From: Rhynchonema sp. JSB1_4
Lineage: Eukaryota > Nematoda > Chromadorea > Monhysterida > Xyalidae
NCBI GenBank assembly: GCA_030248065.1
Contig: JASAMV010004098.1
Location: 1-64,000, forward strand
Direction: 5' to 3'
DNA: 64,000 nucleotides
The translations under genes and the position numbers were made by a program. Numbering within the stretch: position 1 is the stretch's first letter; the number at the start of each line of letters is the position of its first letter. The notes below the pieces were generated by a model. That model saw only the letters and a list, made by a program, of their open reading frames with translations, did not search any database and had not been told where the DNA came from. Shown piece after piece: positions 61,969 through 64,000 of this stretch.

Positions 61969-64000
61969 TCATTCCAACTTTCTATTCAACACCCGCCTTT
62001 GCTTGGGAACATTGCGGCTGCCTGAGCCTTGACCCGTGCCATACGACCGTTTGCGTTGACTTGATGGTGGAACGAAGTTGGGGTCTGCAACATCGGATAA
62101 ATATCTGCGTATTTTTATCGAAATTGGCAAGTCGTTGTCAAACTATATGCCTCGTCACAACAGTTGAGTACATCGTCGGAACGCAGCGGTATAAATTACT
62201 GATGGGCAAGAGTGGTGGCCAGAGGCAGGGCGGAGAACAGCACTTCACTTCAACGGATTCTCCATTTCTGCTTTCATTAATTTAGCCTACAGAGGTGCAA
62301 TGCAGCTTTGATTCATCGTTGTTTTTCTAACATAACCGCAGCGCAAACAGGGTGACACACAGAACCACCACAACGCCAACCGACCATCATCATTATAACT
62401 CTGCCTGGCGCGATGTCTGCGTCCGGTGCCCGATCCAGTGCCTGTCTGAGCCTGGCCCATCACATCCACATCGGCAGCCTCCGGACTGATGATGGTGTTG
62501 TGCACCTCCTCAGGTTGGTCGATGTCGGGTGCACGCGGCAGGTACCACAATGGGGCGTCCGGATGACGGTCGGGGTGTAGGTCGGGTAGACGCGCTGACA
62601 CGGGGTGATAAAGGATGAGCATGCGACGTGACAATTAATTGTCGATATCAATTATCGCACAAAAGCAATTCTCAAAACAACGGGCAGAAAAAGATCGCAC
62701 GTGCTTTAACGTTGGAAAGGTTCAGTCTCAAGCGTTGAATTGTAAATCAATAGTCGATCGAATCGAAATCGATGTCGAAAAACTGTGACCAAAAATTTCG
62801 GGAATTGAGTGGGGCATAAAAACAAAGATCAAATCCTAACGGGAAATGACAGGCTTTTCGAAGGTTTGACACCACCAAAATCGGAATGATATGAGATGAA
62901 ATGGACGAAAAAGTTAACAAAAGAGAAAAACACGCACCAAGCTCCTCCTCTTCATCCGAACTGCAGAACGTCGCTGACGCGTCAACGTTGGTCACATCGA
63001 CCTGCAGATCCTCATTAGCTTGTTGTTCTGAAAAGTCCTGCGCTATCCAATCTGTTCAGTGTGCATGTGCATTGTGACCAACGGCAGAGTGTTGTTGGCA
63101 ATTAGTTAAACGAACACTACGCAGCAAGCAAAGACGCTCGTTCAGTCAGCTCCGCAGAACAAGTACCCTCACTGACCATTGTCCAACTGCACACTTCTGT
63201 CTTCGTCGTCTTGGTCGAATTCGGACTCGCGTTCTTCATACTCAACGTTGTCTTCCAATTCCTAAAAATAAGAAATTTTTGTCTCGTAAAACCAATAAAA
63301 AACCACAATCAGCAACAAGCGCACTCTAAAATCCGGAGCAAATGCACTCCAATTTTCGACATGTCCCTGTGACCACATGCTCACCAGACCATTTGACACC
63401 GAACAGATGACCGGACGCGCCGGATGCCACTGCAATTGCATGAAACATAACGAAACATAACGTTTGGTTCAAATTTTAGCTTTCTGAATTTTGAGATGCC
63501 TTATTTGTGCTTGCGAAAAATATCGAGATCATCTTGCTCCTCAAGAAACACTTCGCCACATTACACGCTCATAGAAATATTTTCAATTCATTTTACCGCT
63601 TTATGTGAAAAAAGGCCATTCAGCGCCATATCAAACTAGATGATCGGATCGGATGTGACTTGCCTTGGTCGGTCACGCATGATTCTTACAGTAAGCTGGA
63701 GCCACTAATTTCTTCCAGCCTAAGTGTTATCGGTGAACGTCTTTTAAGCTGGTCGAAACCAGTGGCATCTTTGATTCAAAAAAGTTGCCAAGGCCAATGC
63801 AGGCCCGGTCCGATGCGGTGATATCGCTCTCTGTGTCAAAAACAACAACAAAAATGTAAATGTCCATTCAACCTGCACATCCAACAGAGATTCGCCCTTG
63901 GGACCGTGCAATATTTTGACGAGATTAGCGGTTTCCCGTTCCCAAATGTAGAGCGTGTGTGATTTGCTGCTGCCCGCACAGATGTAGTCGCCATTGCCCG
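61969..64000 (-). CDS. RBBP5: RBBP5, C-terminal part (5' end beyond window)
   Basis: RBBP5 is a WD40 subunit of the MLL/SET1 (COMPASS) H3K4 methyltransferase core. Six minus-strand exons (64000-63873 partial, 63429-63325, 63261-63177, 63027-62938, 62594-62385, 62084-61969) join in phase to a stop at 61969-61971. The last WD repeats read [19 protein letters not shown] and [20 protein letters not shown]. They are followed by [10 protein letters not shown] and the conserved activation and WDR5-binding segments [36 protein letters not shown] and [17 protein letters not shown]. The tail is Arg/Gly/Ser-rich ([15 protein letters not shown]) and shorter than in vertebrates. Confidence 0.95.
63640..63830. 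repeat. CTGGTCGAAAC intronic repeat, copy in RBBP5
   Basis: GATGATCGGATCGGATGTG, CTTGCCTTGGTCGGTCACG, AGCTGGTCGAAACCAGTGGC, then TTGCCAAGGCC and CCGGTCCGATGCGGTGATATC. It has the block order of the family seen in UCP4, SUN and collagen-CCP introns. Confidence 0.6.

Noticed and set aside
61778..61972. Hydrophobic minus-strand frame that could be a small membrane protein
   Set aside because: It overlaps the stop of RBBP5 and lies in its 3' untranslated region; no upstream exon or motif supports it.

Overview
This is animal (metazoan) nuclear DNA, most likely from an invertebrate. Genes are split into short exons with GT-AG introns, and the recognisable products are animal families: phospholipid scramblase, a USF-type bHLH-zipper factor, mitochondrial carrier UCP4/SLC25A27, a SUN-domain protein, RBBP5, and a collagen/CCP mosaic protein. 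I cannot name the phylum from the sequence alone. All gene models below were assembled by hand from exon-sized open frames, splice sites and codon phase; in most of them every exon junction agrees in phase.

Layout. 1-4800 is repeat-rich: a duplicated 0.8 kb segment, foldback elements and a TA-flanked MITE. 4809-6785 (+) holds the conserved part of a scramblase. 6800-11490 is again repeats, including a 399 bp hAT-type MITE with a perfect 8 bp target duplication. 11492-13762 (+) is USF. 14242-21216 (+) is a four-transmembrane protein whose largest intron carries a 2.2 kb hAT relic (8 bp target duplication, transposase C-terminal fragment, 1.1 kb inverted repeat). 22100-27311 (-) is UCP4; its 2.9 kb first intron contains a complete five-exon gene on the opposite strand (24943-26708). 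29637-36608 (-) is a SUN-domain protein of the LINC complex. 36660-43540 is a transposon graveyard with nested insertions: a non-LTR retrotransposon fragment is split by a 1.9 kb element that itself carries three smaller elements.

44249-54644 (+) is the most unusual gene: a secreted protein with a signal peptide, a proline-rich segment, a Gly-X-Y collagen region and then twelve CCP/sushi-like domains. The CCP domains are built from six tandem copies of a four-exon unit whose intron phases are identical in every copy. 55970-57378 (-) is the 3' part of a multi-pass membrane protein. 61969-64000 (-) is the C-terminal part of RBBP5, running off the window.

The genes do not form a pathway: they act in membranes (scramblase, tetraspan, multi-pass protein), mitochondria (UCP4), the nuclear envelope (SUN), chromatin and transcription (RBBP5, USF) and extracellular matrix or defence (collagen-CCP). 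What links them is the repeat load in introns and intergenic DNA. I found at least eight short inverted-repeat families, several with recognisable target-site duplications, and one empty-site paralogue.
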